Assembly (NCBI GenBank): GCA_963789495.1
Contig: CAWBLP010000021.1
Coordinates: 12,664 to 76,663 of the forward strand
Direction of reading: 5' to 3'
Source of the DNA: CAWBLP01 sp963789495
GTDB lineage: Bacteria; Pseudomonadota; Alphaproteobacteria; Acetobacterales; Acetobacteraceae
Length of the DNA: 64,000 bases
This document shows, piece by piece, positions 36,841-44,758 of this stretch (the first letter of the stretch is position 1; every line of letters begins with the position of its first letter). The notes below the pieces were generated by a model. It did no database searches. It saw nothing but the letters and a program-made list of their open reading frames with translations, and had not been told where the DNA came from. The position numbers and the translations under genes were made by a program.

Positions 36841-38081
36841 CGCGTCAGGCCGAACAGGCGCCACCGCGAGCGGGCTTTCGCCTGAATGTCGGGCAGGCTG
36901 GTTTCCACGTTGTGCAGCTGATCGAGCTGCCGCAGCAGGGCGGAGATGCCGGTGCGGAACGCGCCGGCCTGGCGCGAGGCCGGTTCGTCCATGGTGACGG
37001 CGGCCGAGACCTGCCGCGGCAGATCGGGGATCACCACGTCCGGCGGGCGGTGCAGCGCCTCCTCGACCTGTTGACGCTTCAACCCCCCTGGCATGCCCAG
37101 CCGGTTGAGCACCACGACGGTGTTGCTGGCGCCGGGCAGCGCCAGCATGCGCAGCGTGTCACGCAGACCGGGCAGGGTCGGGGTCAGCACGACGACGCGC
37201 CGGCCGGCCGCGGCGAGCAGGTCGCGGCAGAACGGTTCCGGCTGCCAGGGCACATCGCCGACGATGAAATTATAGCGCCGGCGCAGGGCCGCGAGCATCT
37301 GGTCGGCAGCGCCGGGCGCGTATTGCACGGCCTGTTCGAACGGGTCCTGGCTGGACAGCACGTGCAGGCGATCCGCCACCGGGTGGGCCGCGCGCTCAGC
37401 CAGCAGCATGTCGATGCGGTCCGGTGTCTCCAGCGCCTTGCGCAGGCCTTCACCGGGGTCGGTCTGCAGCAGCAGCGCCGCGGTGCCGCGATGCAGGTCG
37501 CCATCCAGCAGCACAGTATGGCGGCGTGCCACCATGGCGAAGTGCCAGGCCAGGCTGGCGGCGATCACGCTGGCACCGACGCCGCCGCGCGCGCCGGTCA
37601 CGGTGAGGAACTGGCCGCCCATGACCAGTTCGGCGCCGGCCGACTGGCCGCGGACCAGCGGGCCGAAGAAGCGTGCCACCATATCGCGGGTCAGCGGCTT
37701 GGCGAGGTATTCGCCAACTCCCAGCCCGTGGGTGATTTCCCGATACAGCGACAGGTCGCTGGTATCGCCAATCACCAGGACGCAGGTATCCGGCTCCACG
37801 ACCAGCGACAGACTGCTGAGCATGCGCAGCGGCTCGTCTTCGCCGCTGACATCCACCACCAGAACGCGGGGGTTGGGCGATTTCTGCTGCGCGGCGATGG
37901 CGGCACGGATGCCGCCGCGGCGCAGCTCGATGGGTGCGGGCAGCAGGTCGCCCAGCCCGTCGCGCAGTGCCGCGTCGCATTGGCCGTCGCTGACGAAGGC
38001 CATCGCGGAAGGGCGATCGTTGCGGGCGATCTCGTCCTGGTGCGGTGCGCCGGTGTCGACGGTCGACAGGGCAGCCGACAT
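36837..38081 (-). CDS. cpaE: Tad pilus localisation protein CpaE/TadZ
   Basis: 414 residues from ATG 38081, sharing one base with the cpaD stop (TGATG). An N-terminal receiver-like domain (VLVVDVSGEDEPLRMLSSLS; SLYREITHGLGVGEYLAKPL) is followed by a ParA/MinD-like domain with a deviant P-loop, TGARGGVGASVIAASLA, where the usual lysine after the second glycine is alanine. In TadZ proteins this ATPase-like domain directs the pilus to the cell pole. The deviant P-loop suggests weak or no ATP hydrolysis. Confidence 0.92.
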   Translation of the reverse strand: MSAALSTVDTGAPHQDEIARNDRPSAMAFVSDGQCDAALRDGLGDLLPAPIELRRGGIRAAIAAQQKSPNPRVLVVDVSGEDEPLRMLSSLSLVVEPDTCVLVIGDTSDLSLYREITHGLGVGEYLAKPLTRDMVARFFGPLVRGQSAGAELVMGGQFLTVTGARGGVGASVIAASLAWHFAMVARRHTVLLDGDLHRGTAALLLQTDPGEGLRKALETPDRIDMLLAERAAHPVADRLHVLSSQDPFEQAVQYAPGAADQMLAALRRRYNFIVGDVPWQPEPFCRDLLAAAGRRVVVLTPTLPGLRDTLRMLALPGASNTVVVLNRLGMPGGLKRQQVEEALHRPPDVVIPDLPRQVSAAVTMDEPASRQAGAFRTGISALLRQLDQLHNVETSLPDIQAKARSRWRLFGLTR

Positions 38082-38539
38082 CAGTGACCTCCCGCCGCGG
38101 GAGGCGGCTCGCCATTCGGCGACTGCGGCTGAGTGCTGCCCAGCAGCGGTCGCGGCTTGCCTTGCCACAACCGATCCACCGCGTCGGCGCCGGTCTTCCA
38201 GCCTGGTCCGCTTGTGCCCTGGCCGCGGATCAGGTCATGCGGGTCCACCGCCATCGCAGCAATATTGCCGGCGTTGACCCCTTCCGGCTGCCACATGCCG
38301 GGCCGCCGATACGGATCGATCGTGGCGCAGCCGGCCAGCACAGCGAGCGCTGGCCAGAGGAGCGCTGGCCAGACGATGCGCGGCCAGACGATGCGCGGCC
38401 AGACGATGCGTGGCCAGACGATGCGTGGCCCGACGATGCGTGGCCCGACGATGCGTGGCCCGACGATGCGTGGCCCGACGATGCGTGGCCCGACGATGCG
38501 TGGCCCGACGAAGCGTGGCGAAAGTCGAGATCTTGTCAT
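38081..38539 (-). CDS. cpaD: CpaD-like pilus lipoprotein with tandem-repeat leader
   Basis: 152 residues. The mature part starts at C71 in the lipobox LAVLAGC and contains GMWQPEGVNAGNIAAMAVDP followed by HDLIRGQG, typical of the CpaD end motif; at about 82 residues it is shorter than Caulobacter CpaD. Residues 9-58 before the hydrophobic core are ten units of R-I-V-G/W-P encoded by a 15-bp tandem repeat. No alternative start codon lies inside the repeat, and ATG 38539 overlaps the cpaC stop (ATGA), so the repeat must be translated. The usual lipoprotein leader is about 20 residues; here it is 70. It probably acts in the outer membrane with the CpaC secretin. Confidence 0.82.
   Translation of the reverse strand: MTRSRLSPRFVGPRIVGPRIVGPRIVGPRIVGPRIVGPRIVWPRIVWPRIVWPRIVWPALLWPALAVLAGCATIDPYRRPGMWQPEGVNAGNIAAMAVDPHDLIRGQGTSGPGWKTGADAVDRLWQGKPRPLLGSTQPQSPNGEPPPAAGGH
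38371..38520. repeat. 15-bp tandem repeat, 10 units, in cpaD leader
   Basis: Ten head-to-tail units of (A/C)GACGATGCG(T/C)GGCC; five interior units (38431-38505) are identical, and the ends show single-base drift. A decayed eleventh unit is at 38356-38370. The unit is five codons long, so gain or loss of units keeps the frame. Confidence 0.95.
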
Positions 38540-40125
38540 TGCACGATGAACCCTGCATCGCCGGGAATGCGCGCGGTGACGCCGGGGCGGTCGCGACCGA
38601 TCTGCCGCAGCTCCAGCACGCGCTCGAAATCGGTCGGTGGCCGGAAGGTTTCGCCAGGCGTGTGCAGGGCTTGCGGGTCGTCCATCGGGCGCACGACGTA
38701 CGGCGTGACGACGACGACCAGCTCGGTTTCCTGGCGCTGGAAACTGTCGGAGCGGAACAGCGCGCCGAGGATCGGGATCTCGCCCAGCCCGGGAACGGCC
38801 GATCCGTCATGGGTGATGGCATCCTGCAGCAGCCCCGCGATCGCGAAGCTCTGGCCGCTGCCCAGTTCCACCGTCGTCTCGGCGCGGCGGACGGTCAGCG
38901 CCGGGATTTGCAGGCTGGTGTTGCCGGCGGTGAGCTGCACCGCGCCCTGGGTGGTAAGCTGGCTGACCTCGGGGCGGACATGCAGGTTGATCCGTCCGCC
39001 GGCGAGGACCGTCGGCACGAAGGTGAGCTGCACGCCGTATTGCTTGAACTCGATGGTGACCTGGTTGTTCTGCTGGCCGACCGGGATGGGGAACTCGCCG
39101 CCGGCGAGGAAGCTGGCGGGTTGGCCGCTCATCGCGGTCAGATTGGGCTCCGCCAGGATGCGGGCCAGATGGTCCTGGGCCAGGGCGTCGACGATGCCGT
39201 TGACATCCGGCGTGCCGAGCCGGAGCCGGCTGGCGGTGGCCCCGGTGAGCGTGCCGGCCAGGGTGTTGGCGGTGGCGAAGCTCATCGAGAAGCGGCCGAT
39301 CGAGCCCAGCGCCTGCCAGTTGATGCCGATATCGCGGGCGACGCTGCGCGACATTTCCACCAGGCGCACCCGCAGCAGCACCTGGACCGAGGACAGTACG
39401 CCGAGCTGATCTTCCATGGTGTCGCCTTCGGCGAGGTAGCTGCGGGCGATGGCGAGGGTTCGGCTCGCTTCCTCCGGCGTGGCGACCTGGCCGCTGACGA
39501 TCAGGCCCTTGGGCTTCGGGCGGATCCGGATGTGCCGGCCGGGCAGGGCGCGCAGGGCCTCGGCTTCGGCCTGGGAGGCGATGAAGTTGGACGGGCGCAC
39601 GGTGACCTGTGCGTCCAGCAGCGCGTTGCCGGCGACATCCACCGCGACCACGTTGGTGCGGCCCGGACCGACGCCGAACAGGAACAGCGTGCCGGCATTG
39701 GCCGGATGCACCTCGGCCACCTTGGGGTCGGCCACGAAGACGCTGGCGGCGGGCGCGCCCAGCCGCAGCAATTTGCCGCCGCCGGTCTCCAACTCCAGCC
39801 GCCGGGCTGCGGGATCGCTGGCTGGTGAGGCTGGTGAGGCTGGTGCGGCTGACGCGGCTGGTGCTGCGAGGGCGCTTGGGGTGAGGACAGGCGGCCCCAG
39901 GGCGCCAAGGATCAGGGCGCCAATGCCAAGTGCGCCGACTACCAGGGCGCCTCGGGCCAGGGTGCCAAGCGCCAGAACGCCGAGGCGGAGGATGCCAAGG
40001 CCAGGGATGCCAAGGCTCGGGATGCCAAGGCGGGGGACGCCGGGACCTGGGGCCAGCTTCGGCAGTGCGAGCCCGATGCGGCGTAGCGCGGTGGTCAGGC
40101 GGACCGTCGTCAGGCGTGGCACCAT
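38536..40125 (-). CDS. cpaC: Tad pilus secretin CpaC/RcpA
   Basis: 529 residues. After a very long leader the mature part has an N-terminal pilus/BON-like region (LELETGGGKLLRLGAPAASV, VADPKVAEVHPANAGTLFLF) and the C-terminal secretin domain (PNLTAMSGQPASFLAGGEFP; GLGEIPILGALFRSDSFQ; ELVVVVTPYVVRP). It forms the outer-membrane ring. The predicted cleavage is near SALAA at about 84-88, so the leader is roughly three times normal. Residues 27-76 are degenerate pentapeptides of the L-G-x-x-x type from a 15-bp DNA repeat. ATG 40125 overlaps the cpaB stop by one base. Confidence 0.94.
   Translation of the reverse strand: MVPRLTTVRLTTALRRIGLALPKLAPGPGVPRLGIPSLGIPGLGILRLGVLALGTLARGALVVGALGIGALILGALGPPVLTPSALAAPAASAAPASPASPASDPAARRLELETGGGKLLRLGAPAASVFVADPKVAEVHPANAGTLFLFGVGPGRTNVVAVDVAGNALLDAQVTVRPSNFIASQAEAEALRALPGRHIRIRPKPKGLIVSGQVATPEEASRTLAIARSYLAEGDTMEDQLGVLSSVQVLLRVRLVEMSRSVARDIGINWQALGSIGRFSMSFATANTLAGTLTGATASRLRLGTPDVNGIVDALAQDHLARILAEPNLTAMSGQPASFLAGGEFPIPVGQQNNQVTIEFKQYGVQLTFVPTVLAGGRINLHVRPEVSQLTTQGAVQLTAGNTSLQIPALTVRRAETTVELGSGQSFAIAGLLQDAITHDGSAVPGLGEIPILGALFRSDSFQRQETELVVVVTPYVVRPMDDPQALHTPGETFRPPTDFERVLELRQIGRDRPGVTARIPGDAGFIVQ
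39898..40047. repeat. Degenerate 15-bp tandem repeat, 10 units, in cpaC leader
   Basis: Ten consecutive 15-base units close to CAGGG(C/T/A)GCCAAGG(C/A)N, more diverged than those in cpaD. They encode the hydrophobic stretch LGIPSLGIPGLGILRLG... of the CpaC leader. A second short 9-bp repeat (GGTGAGGCT, about 39822-39865) encodes the A-S-P run just after the cleavage region. Confidence 0.85.
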
Positions 40126-40973
40126 CAGAAGTGGAACTCCTTGCCTTCGGCGCCGCCGCGATAGACGCGCAGGACGTTGCTGGGGGGTGCGGGCGCGCTG
40201 GTGAGGGCGCGCGATACGTCGCCGGCCCAGACCGGTGTCGTTGCGTGGGTGGTGGCGGCGGACCTGCTGGCCTGCTCGGCCGAGCGCACCGCGAGGGACA
40301 GCCGGCCTATCCGCGCCGCGACCTGGATGCGTTCGGCCTGCTGACCGGTGACTTCCAGGGTGACGGTGCGGGCGGTCTTGCCCTCTGCCGCGCCAGGGAC
40401 GGCGCCCTGCACCAGTTGCTGGTCGATGGCGATGACCAGGGCGTTCTGCAGCACCGTCTCGGCGGCGATGCGCCGGCCCAGGGGCAGTGTTGGGTCCTCG
40501 ATCGACTGGGTGAGGATCAGGTCGACATGGTCACCTGGCCAGATCAGGCCAGCGGTGCCGCTGATCGAGTTGACACCGACGGTGACGGCGCGCATGCCCG
40601 GCTGCAGCACTGCCGCCAGGAAGCCGTGATCCCCGGGCCGCATCACGTCATGGGCGCGCAGGAACTCCCCCTCGGCCAGGGACCGCCGCACCATGCCGCC
40701 GACCAGGTTGCGACGGGCGTCGGCGGCATCCGGGATCGCATCGGGATGCTGGGCGGCTTGCTCACCGGTCAGGTCCTTGGCGGTAAGGTCTTCCGCCTTC
40801 AGCAGTGTTCCGGCCCGCAGGTCGCGGGCCAGCACCAGAACGGTCTGCCGAACCGTGATTTTCGCCTGGCCGGGCGAGGCCGCACCGGGTGGATGGGAGG
40901 AGATCCAGGCGACGGTGCCGAAGCCCAGCAGGCCGAGCGCCATGAGTGCGAACAGAGCGAGGCGGAGGATCAT
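40125..40973 (-). CDS. cpaB: Tad pilus assembly protein CpaB/RcpC
   Basis: 282 residues. N-terminal membrane helix LALFALMALGLLGFGTVAWI, SAF/AFP-type domain (VLVLARDLRAGTLLKAEDLT) and the RcpC domain with GMRAVTVGVNSISGTAGLIW and PGDHVDLILTQ. Thought to sit in the periplasm between the platform and the secretin. The start overlaps cpaA by 4 bases. Confidence 0.94.
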   Translation of the reverse strand: MILRLALFALMALGLLGFGTVAWISSHPPGAASPGQAKITVRQTVLVLARDLRAGTLLKAEDLTAKDLTGEQAAQHPDAIPDAADARRNLVGGMVRRSLAEGEFLRAHDVMRPGDHGFLAAVLQPGMRAVTVGVNSISGTAGLIWPGDHVDLILTQSIEDPTLPLGRRIAAETVLQNALVIAIDQQLVQGAVPGAAEGKTARTVTLEVTGQQAERIQVAARIGRLSLAVRSAEQASRSAATTHATTPVWAGDVSRALTSAPAPPSNVLRVYRGGAEGKEFHF

Positions 40974-41482
40974 GGGCGCAACAGCTCCACGATGCCGCCG
41001 GCCGCGATGGCCATGCCGTAGGGCAGGGGACCGCCGCGATGGAGGCGGAAGCGTTCGGCCCGCCAGATACGTGCGAGCAGTCCGGCGGGCCGGTCTGCTG
41101 CCGACGTGGCGATGCGGTTGCGCAGCGCCAGATAGGGCAGCGCGAGGGCGGCGCCGGACCAGGCGATCGCCACGATCGCCGGCAGGACGCGTGTGGGCGG
41201 CAAGAGCAGCGTGAGCGCGACGAGCAGTTTGAAGTCACCGCCCCCGAGCCATCCGTTGGTCCAGATGAAGGCGACGCAGAGCGTCACCGCGGTCGCGGTG
41301 AGCAGCACCGGCGCGAGGTCGCCCCCCAGCAGGTGGAGCGCCAGGCCCAGGACGGCGAGTGCCGTCGGGATCGTATTGGGGATGGTCCGCACCGCGAGGT
41401 CGTGGAGTGCTGCGTAGCTCAGCAGCATGACGGCGGCCGGAGGGGCGAGGGCGGAGAGCCAGGGGCCGAGCGTTGCGGACAT
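40970..41482 (-). CDS. cpaA: Prepilin peptidase CpaA/TadV
   Basis: 170 residues, five to six membrane helices. A24-type aspartic peptidase: first catalytic Asp at D28 (AALHDLAVRTIPN), second in the GGGDFK motif at 80-85. It removes the leader of Flp and pseudopilins (TadE/F). It lies 69 bases after the flp stop and overlaps cpaB. Confidence 0.94.
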   Translation of the reverse strand: MSATLGPWLSALAPPAAVMLLSYAALHDLAVRTIPNTIPTALAVLGLALHLLGGDLAPVLLTATAVTLCVAFIWTNGWLGGGDFKLLVALTLLLPPTRVLPAIVAIAWSGAALALPYLALRNRIATSAADRPAGLLARIWRAERFRLHRGGPLPYGMAIAAGGIVELLRP

Positions 41483-41551
41483 GGTGCTAGCGGCCCCATG
41501 TTGCTCGCCGGCCCGGAGGCGGCTTGGTGCGCCGCCTCCTGGTGCGAGCCG

Positions 41552-41722
41552 TTACGGGAAGGCGATACCGCTCATCAATGTGCTGATCTTGGTTCCGAGC
41601 GTGCCGAACGCGGTGGCGACAGTTCCCACGATGACGGCAGCGATCACGGCATATTCGACCGCGGTCACGCCTCGTTTGTCCGCCTGCAGCAGGGCCCAGC
41701 CGGTTTTCAGGGATTGCAGCAT
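41552..41722 (-). CDS. flp: Flp/Fap-type pilin
   Basis: 56 residues, MLQSLKTGWALLQADKRGVT then AVEYAVIAAVIVGTVATAFG. The prepilin site is G18-V19 with glutamate at +5 (E23) and the adjacent tyrosine, the Flp hallmark; a single hydrophobic helix follows. ATG 41722 has AAAGGAGA 8 bases upstream. Major subunit of the Tad pilus. It is the first gene of the assembly block, preceded by a 434-base gap that probably holds its promoter. Confidence 0.95.
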   Translation of the reverse strand: MLQSLKTGWALLQADKRGVTAVEYAVIAAVIVGTVATAFGTLGTKISTLMSGIAFP

Positions 41723-42156
41723 GACGACGATCTCCTTTGCGAGGCTTGAGGTTGTTCGCGGGTTCCGGGGCTGATGCCTGCTTCGTCCGCTGAGGAGAAG
41801 GTGGAGCAAAAGGTTTAAGGAAGTATTGCCACTCAGAACAAACTGCGATCCAGCATGTGAAATCCAAGTAACGATGACTATAGTATTCATGACTCGGACT
41901 ATGTGTCTGGTGTCGCTCAACGCCCAGCAGGTGGTCGTCGGGGATGCGTCCGGCTGTCCGGTGAGCCGCGAGCCCGCCCGGCGCGCAGTGGTCGCTGGCC
42001 GGTCCGATAAAGTCGGGACGACGAATGCTGACGTCACCGACCCGATCGATCGGTGCAGCAGCCACAAGAGCCGGACGGTGCGAATGAAACTGCGCCATGC
42101 GGGCGCAGACTATGCAGCCAAAGATTAACGTTCTGCCAAGCACCGAACAGGGACGG
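41723..42156. other. Non-coding gap between tadE and flp
   Basis: 434 bases with no convincing gene. 41810-41895 is markedly A+T-richer than the surroundings and, read on the minus strand, contains TACTAT/TATAGT words that could be -10 boxes for flp; the exact promoter cannot be fixed by eye. A plus-strand frame at 41826-42128 has no resemblance to a known protein. Confidence 0.5.
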
Positions 42157-42738
42157 TCAGTGTTGAATGGCGAGCGAATGCGCGCTGACCAGGGTAACTG
42201 TGGGCATGAAGTCGAAGCCGGTCAGCGGATGCCAGATGAGCCTGGCGGTGACGGTGACATGGCCGCCTGGAGCATTCGACGGGGCGAAATCCACCGCCAC
42301 GTCGCACAGCCCGGCCTCATGCGCGCCCAGTACCGGCGTGACCACGGCGGTGAACCGATTGGTGACGCTGCTGGTGCTGCTGGTGGCGCTGTTCACCACG
42401 GCGTAGCGGGCCGCCTCCGCCACGCCGTTGTTCAGTGCCTGCTGCGCCAGGTACAGCAGGCCGACATCGATTACGGTGAACACGAGCATCAACAACAGAC
42501 TGCTGGCAACGGCGAACTCCACGGCCGTGGCGGCGCGTCGGCTGGCCAGGCGTTTGCAGAGGGCCAGGCGTTTGCGGAGGGCCAGGCGTTTGCGGAGGGC
42601 CAGGCGTTTGCGGAGGGTCAGGCGTTTGCGGAGGGTCAGGCGTTTGCGGAGGGTCAGGCGTTTGCGGAGGGCCAGCCGTTTGTCGAGGGCCAGGCGCTTG
42701 CGGAGGACCCAGGATTTGTCGAGGGCCAGGGGTTTCAT
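42157..42738 (-). CDS. tadE: TadE-like pseudopilin with tandem-repeat N-terminus
   Basis: 193 residues. From about residue 66: SRRAATAVEFAVASSLLLML, the TadE prepilin-like site and membrane helix (AxAVEF), then a periplasmic domain with GLLYLAQQALNNGVAEAARY. Residues 1 to about 64 are a basic run made of units such as R-K-R-L-A/T-L coded by an 18-bp tandem repeat that begins at the start codon itself. Normal TadE proteins have 10-25 residues before this helix. ATG 42738 overlaps the stop of the preceding gene by 4 bases, supporting translation of the repeat. Confidence 0.85.
   Translation of the reverse strand: MKPLALDKSWVLRKRLALDKRLALRKRLTLRKRLTLRKRLTLRKRLALRKRLALRKRLALCKRLASRRAATAVEFAVASSLLLMLVFTVIDVGLLYLAQQALNNGVAEAARYAVVNSATSSTSSVTNRFTAVVTPVLGAHEAGLCDVAVDFAPSNAPGGHVTVTARLIWHPLTGFDFMPTVTLVSAHSLAIQH
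42546..42738. repeat. 18-bp tandem repeat, ~10.7 units, in tadE 5' end
   Basis: Units of (C/T)CAGGCGTTTGCGGAGGG run head to tail. Units 2-4 and 5-7 form two nearly identical blocks differing in the first base; the last three units near the start codon are more diverged. Six codons per unit, so length changes stay in frame. Confidence 0.95.
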
Positions 42739-43232
42739 CGCACGCGCACCGTCCCGGTGACGGTCAACGGAATCGCGGCGGCGAGCGGGACGCCAGGCGG
42801 CACGACCGACGCGCGTGCGATCACGGTCAGATAGGTAGCGATGGACTGCCCGGCCTGGCAGGCGGCGTTGTAGGCGATTGCCGGCGGCACCTGGGTGTAG
42901 CCGCCGCTGACACAGTAGAACGCAACTGCGGTATCGATGGTCGCACCCGGCATCGCGGCGCCGTACGCGGTTTCCGCCGCGGCACGGGTCGCGGCCAGGT
43001 TGGCGCTGTCGGCTTCGCCCCAGTCCGCCGCACTGCCCGGATTGGCCCAGGCATAGAAGATCGCGGCCTGCAGTGCGCGATCGAGCCGGTTGACGGTGAC
43101 CAGCGCCATGCCCAGGCCGATTGCGCCCAGGCAGAGCGGGATCAGCACCAGCGCAATGGCCAGCGCCGCCTCCACTGCGGCGACGCCACGGCGCTGCCGC
43201 AGGCGGCGTGACAGACTGGTGCGCGGTTTCAT
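42735..43232 (-). CDS. tadF: TadE/TadF-like pseudopilin
   Basis: 165 residues. A short basic N-terminus (MKPRTSLSRRLRQRRG) is followed by VAAVEAALAIALVLIPLCLG, a prepilin-type segment with glutamate at +5, then a periplasmic domain. Its normal 16-residue N-terminus contrasts with the ~64-residue one of the next gene. The start overlaps tadG and the stop overlaps tadE, each by 4 bases. Confidence 0.87.
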   Translation of the reverse strand: MKPRTSLSRRLRQRRGVAAVEAALAIALVLIPLCLGAIGLGMALVTVNRLDRALQAAIFYAWANPGSAADWGEADSANLAATRAAAETAYGAAMPGATIDTAVAFYCVSGGYTQVPPAIAYNAACQAGQSIATYLTVIARASVVPPGVPLAAAIPLTVTGTVRVR

Positions 43233-44494
43233 TGGAGCAGCGTCACCATGCCGCTGGACTGCCCGCCGCCGCCGGTCCAGTTGGCGCTGATCGACGCAGA
43301 GCCGGCGACGTGCATGGTGGCGGCCACAACGCCCATCTGGGTGTTGGGCGCCGCCACCAGATGCGCGTTATTGCTGAGGTTGAGCGCGCCGCAGGGCGCG
43401 TAGAACTGGCCGCCCATCTGCAAGGTGGACCCACCGGCCATGCTGCTGGCCGGTGCGCTGCCGGACGCAGGGCAGGTCTGCCAGACCAACATCCCCGCGG
43501 TCGGGCCGGTGGTGGGCGCGGTCATCGTCGTGGCGGTGTTGGAATAGTTGGTCCAGGAGAAGGCGCCGGGATTGGACCCGGTCAGGATGAAGCTCACGCC
43601 CGCCGCCTGGGTGATGGCGGCGTTGTTAAAGGTGAGGTTGCCGTTGACGACGTAATAGACACCCGGCTCGAACGTGTCGGTGCTGGCATTGCCGCCGATC
43701 GTCGTGTTGCCGCAGAACACGTTCGCCGCCTGGGTGAACTGGTAGGGCGTCGCGCGCCAGGCGGTGAAGCTCGCATTGTTGTAGCTGCAACCACCGGGTT
43801 CGGGCGGCTGCGCGCCGGCGAACGGGTCGGTCTGCGCGGCCTCTCCGCTGCTGCCGGTGGGCGTCAAGGTATTGCTGCCGCTGTTGGAGTGCGCCACGCC
43901 GCCGACCGCGCCGATGCTCTGCGCGTTCAGGGTGCCGCTGTTGAGATAGATCGCGGTGGCCGCGTTGGAATTGGAGAAGATGCCGCAGCCGGTCGCGGTG
44001 ATGCTGCCCATATTGTCGACCAGAATCGCCTGCGAGGCCGATCCGTTCAGCGCCAGCACGCAGGAGGTCTGCTGCACGATCAGCCCCGACCGGGCGGTCG
44101 CGTGCAGCGTCGGTGGGCTCACGCCAACGGCGCGGCTGAAATAGCTGTCGGCGAGACTGGTGAAGGTCACCGTCACGCTCGACCAGTCCACCGCCACGTC
44201 GATGGTCGGAAGCGGATCGAGCGTGCCGATCCAGCTGTTGCCGGAGACGGCGTCGAATTCGGCCATGGCGGCGACGCGGAAATCCTCCGCGGAGGCGGTT
44301 TGCGCCGACAGCAGCCGCCCGGCACCCATGGCTGCGGCATCCGTCGCCAGTTGCAGGCGGATCGATTCACGCTGCCAGACGCCGTAGTCGATCCCCAGAC
44401 CGGAGGCGGCGAGCACGACCGGCATCATCACCGCCATCATGATCGCCACGGCCCCGCGACGGCGACGCAGGGCCGTCCGGCCTCGATGCGACAT
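43229..44494 (-). CDS. tadG: TadG-like pilus-associated protein
   Basis: 421 residues from ATG 44494 (MSHRGRTALRRRRG), which has GGAGG six bases before; an ATG at 44506 is less well placed. N-terminal TadE/G helix VAIMMAVMMPVVLAASGLGI followed by DYGVWQRESIRLQLATDAAA, then a long Ser/Thr/Gly/Asn-rich periplasmic or surface domain with few charges and no von Willebrand motif seen. First gene of the tad locus. Confidence 0.85.
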   Translation of the reverse strand: MSHRGRTALRRRRGAVAIMMAVMMPVVLAASGLGIDYGVWQRESIRLQLATDAAAMGAGRLLSAQTASAEDFRVAAMAEFDAVSGNSWIGTLDPLPTIDVAVDWSSVTVTFTSLADSYFSRAVGVSPPTLHATARSGLIVQQTSCVLALNGSASQAILVDNMGSITATGCGIFSNSNAATAIYLNSGTLNAQSIGAVGGVAHSNSGSNTLTPTGSSGEAAQTDPFAGAQPPEPGGCSYNNASFTAWRATPYQFTQAANVFCGNTTIGGNASTDTFEPGVYYVVNGNLTFNNAAITQAAGVSFILTGSNPGAFSWTNYSNTATTMTAPTTGPTAGMLVWQTCPASGSAPASSMAGGSTLQMGGQFYAPCGALNLSNNAHLVAAPNTQMGVVAATMHVAGSASISANWTGGGGQSSGMVTLLQ

Positions 44495-44506
44495 GGGCGC
44501 CTCCAT

Positions 44507-44758
44507 TCGCGCCGCTCAACGCAGCCAAACAACTCAACGCTGCATGTGTTAGTCCCACAGTGGTTACTTTGCCGCTAATGGGGCCGCTAATAGGGCCGCA
44601 CATCATCGACACGACTACAGTGCACGGGCACGCGCGGCCGGCGGTCCGTCCGGCTGCATGCGCCTGCATTCGGGCTCGGGCGGTGCCGGGGATTTCGGGC
44701 CGGCGGCGAAACCGGGCATGATGGCGGCCAGGGATCAAACAGTCCGGAGGTCACGGTC
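44507..44758. promoter_or_regulatory. Divergent control region tadG / CoA-transferase
   Basis: 252 bases between divergent starts. The word GCCGCTAAT occurs twice at a 12-base interval (44571-44579 and 44583-44591), about 65-95 bases before tadG, a possible regulator site. No gene or clear -35/-10 pair is visible. Confidence 0.4.

Noticed and set aside
38371..38520. CRISPR array (15-bp repeats), and likewise 42546-42738
   Set aside because: Units are directly adjacent with no unique spacers, are multiples of three and are translated in frame in cpaD and tadE.
41826..42128. Plus-strand open frame in the tadE-flp gap
   Set aside because: No family resemblance, no ribosome site, lies opposite the probable flp promoter.
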